DNA of 14,538 bases from Bacillota bacterium (GTDB lineage: Bacteria; Bacillota; Clostridia; Peptostreptococcales; Anaerovoracaceae), in NCBI GenBank assembly GCA_017549385.1, contig JAFYUX010000083.1, positions 1 to 14,538 of the forward strand. The letters are read 5' to 3'. The notes beneath the pieces are model-generated. The model did not search any database. It was not told the DNA's origin and saw only the letters and a program-made list of their open reading frames with translations. The position numbers and the translations under genes were made by a program. This document shows positions 13,466-14,538 of the stretch, in pieces (position 1 is the stretch's first letter; the number at the start of each line of letters is the position of its first letter).

Positions 13466-14538
13466 TTTATTTATAGTACCGCCGCTGATGCTGCTGAGGA
13501 AATGGCCAAAGTCGTCATAGCCGCTCTTGATGAACTCATAGATGACAGGTTCTTTAAACTCATACTTCATAGTAACTGTCATAGGATGAGGGTAGAGTGA
13601 CAGGGCCATGCGCATTTCGGCTTCCTGAACTGTAGGGAAGTCGTATGCCATGATGAGGAGTTCGCCAAAGTCTGTAAGATAGTACATTGCGTGGATGTCA
13701 TCGTTAATCCTGTACACTGATCTGCCTACGTGAGCGTTTGTTTCGTTGAAGTTGATATACATCTTGCCCATGTCATAAGTTGTTTCTGTGTAAGGTTCTA
13801 CGAACTGCTTAAATGACGCCATAAACTCAGGGTCGTCCACCATGACTTCGTATACAGTGATATACTCTGAGCGGTTCATAAGCATAGCTGCTTCGGCGCT
13901 TGTAATCTTAAAGTCGGAGACTTTATTTGCGTAGATGACTTTGTTGCACTCGGGTGTCAGCTTAATCTCTGATGTCATGAGACGATAGCTGCCTCTGTAT
14001 TCGATAACTGACTCGCTGAGGAATACATTTTCTGAAGGATCTCCGTGAACTTCGATAGTGTTGCGACAGAGGGTTGCAGGCTGGTCGTTAAAGATGCCTG
14101 TCATTTCGAACTGGGGAACCATATCTGGTGTGACTATTGTGCCCTCAGGGAAATATGCGTCTGCTGCCATGTATGATGCACCGCGGACGTCACCGGAAAC
14201 GCTACGCATGATGCAGTGATTTACTATGTATCTCGGCATCGGCGGAACGTCGCAGAGTTTATCGTAGAGCTGGAAATACTCCTCTGGAGTAAGTGTCTGC
14301 TCAGGTTTCAACATAAAGTTGAACTTTTCTCTGCCTTCCGGAAGGTCTTGGTTGTATTTTTTGTTTATATGAAGGTGGGTCTGTACGAGAAAGCGGGCTT
14401 CTTTTTCTGTGATGGAAACGGGACGTCCACCAAGTGCGTTGAAGAGGCGTTCGCGTTCTGTGATGATTTCCGGCGGATTGTGGTCGTAACCTTCTATATA
14501 TGATTCAATACCGTACTCCTCTGCATCCAGATAAAATA
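13463..14538 (-). CDS. Unrecognised conserved-looking protein (N-terminus beyond the right edge)
   Basis: On the minus strand the frame is open from the stop TAG at 13463-13465 to the right edge, giving 357 visible residues. An internal ATG at 14314 has no good ribosome binding site, and the coding pattern continues through it (...NPPEIITERERLFNALGGRPVSITEKEARF...), so the gene is 5' partial. The protein looks soluble: no membrane segment or signal is visible. It is rich in acidic and aromatic residues, with scattered methionines and few cysteines. Tracts such as EYRGSYRLMTSEIKLTPECNKVIYANKVSDFKITSAEAAMLM suggest a mixed alpha/beta fold. I do not recognise a family. It lies 96 bp upstream of the ilvN-like gene, which has its own promoter. 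Confidence 0.75.
   Translation of the reverse strand, partial: FYLDAEEYGIESYIEGYDHNPPEIITERERLFNALGGRPVSITEKEARFLVQTHLHINKKYNQDLPEGREKFNFMLKPEQTLTPEEYFQLYDKLCDVPPMPRYIVNHCIMRSVSGDVRGASYMAADAYFPEGTIVTPDMVPQFEMTGIFNDQPATLCRNTIEVHGDPSENVFLSESVIEYRGSYRLMTSEIKLTPECNKVIYANKVSDFKITSAEAAMLMNRSEYITVYEVMVDDPEFMASFKQFVEPYTETTYDMGKMYINFNETNAHVGRSVYRINDDIHAMYYLTDFGELLIMAYDFPTVQEAEMRMALSLYPHPMTVTMKYEFKEPVIYEFIKSGYDDFGHFLSSISGGTINK

Noticed and set aside
12903-13600. Plus-strand open frames over the ilvN-like gene and its leader
   Set aside because: They are antisense to a gene with clear ACT-domain sequence and proper start signals.
1-14538. tRNA, rRNA, CRISPR arrays, insertion sequences
   Set aside because: No clover-leaf sequence, regularly spaced repeat array, transposase or terminal inverted repeat was seen; the only long repeat is the 76-bp pair.

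Overview
The window looks like chromosomal DNA from an anaerobic, low- to mid-GC Gram-positive bacterium of the Clostridia type. Evidence for this is strong AGGAGG-type ribosome binding sites, sigma-A promoters, short rho-independent terminators, a BlaI/BlaR1-type regulator pair, an Isf-like flavoprotein, a FeoA-FeoB fusion and a CwlD-like amidase. Species cannot be named from sequence alone. There are nine complete protein genes readable with a family assignment, one 37-residue small protein, and two partial genes that run off the edges.

Region 1 (1-3930) has loose, AT-rich codon use. It holds the end of an unrecognised membrane protein, then a BlaI-family repressor and a very large M56 (BlaR1-like) sensor protease. 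The blaI promoter carries two dyads centred 30 bp apart, as expected for BlaI autoregulation. The sensor has no penicillin-binding domain: after its last membrane segment it carries about 510 residues of unrecognised extracellular sequence. The two genes are bracketed by near-identical 76-bp direct repeats, each starting 19 nt after the upstream stop codon and folding into two mutually exclusive stems, one of them a terminator.

Region 2 (4075-6751) is a methionine-type ABC importer: metN, metI and metQ. A good promoter is followed by a 160-nt leader that can fold into a compact multi-helix RNA which I cannot match to a known riboswitch. MetN is short and lacks the C-terminal NIL domain. metQ is separated from metI by a dyad-rich spacer with its own promoter, and its codon use is very biased, which fits high expression of the binding lipoprotein.

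Region 3 (6862-8807) has an iron-sulfur-flavoprotein-like FMN reductase with an extra four-cysteine knuckle, then an extended -10 promoter, a 37-residue membrane peptide and a TauE/SafE-family permease, closed by a strong terminator.

Region 4 (8916-10416) is a CwlD-like N-acetylmuramoyl-L-alanine amidase followed by 630 bp without genes. That gap contains six DnaA-box-like sites in 185 bp, followed by AT-rich DNA.

Region 5 (10337-12884) is a FeoA-FeoB fusion iron(II) transporter with its own promoter, a dyad at the start site, and two terminators. The second terminator is bidirectional and is shared with the oppositely oriented genes of region 6 (12896-14538): a stand-alone acetolactate synthase small subunit, and an unrecognised protein whose N-terminus lies beyond the right edge.
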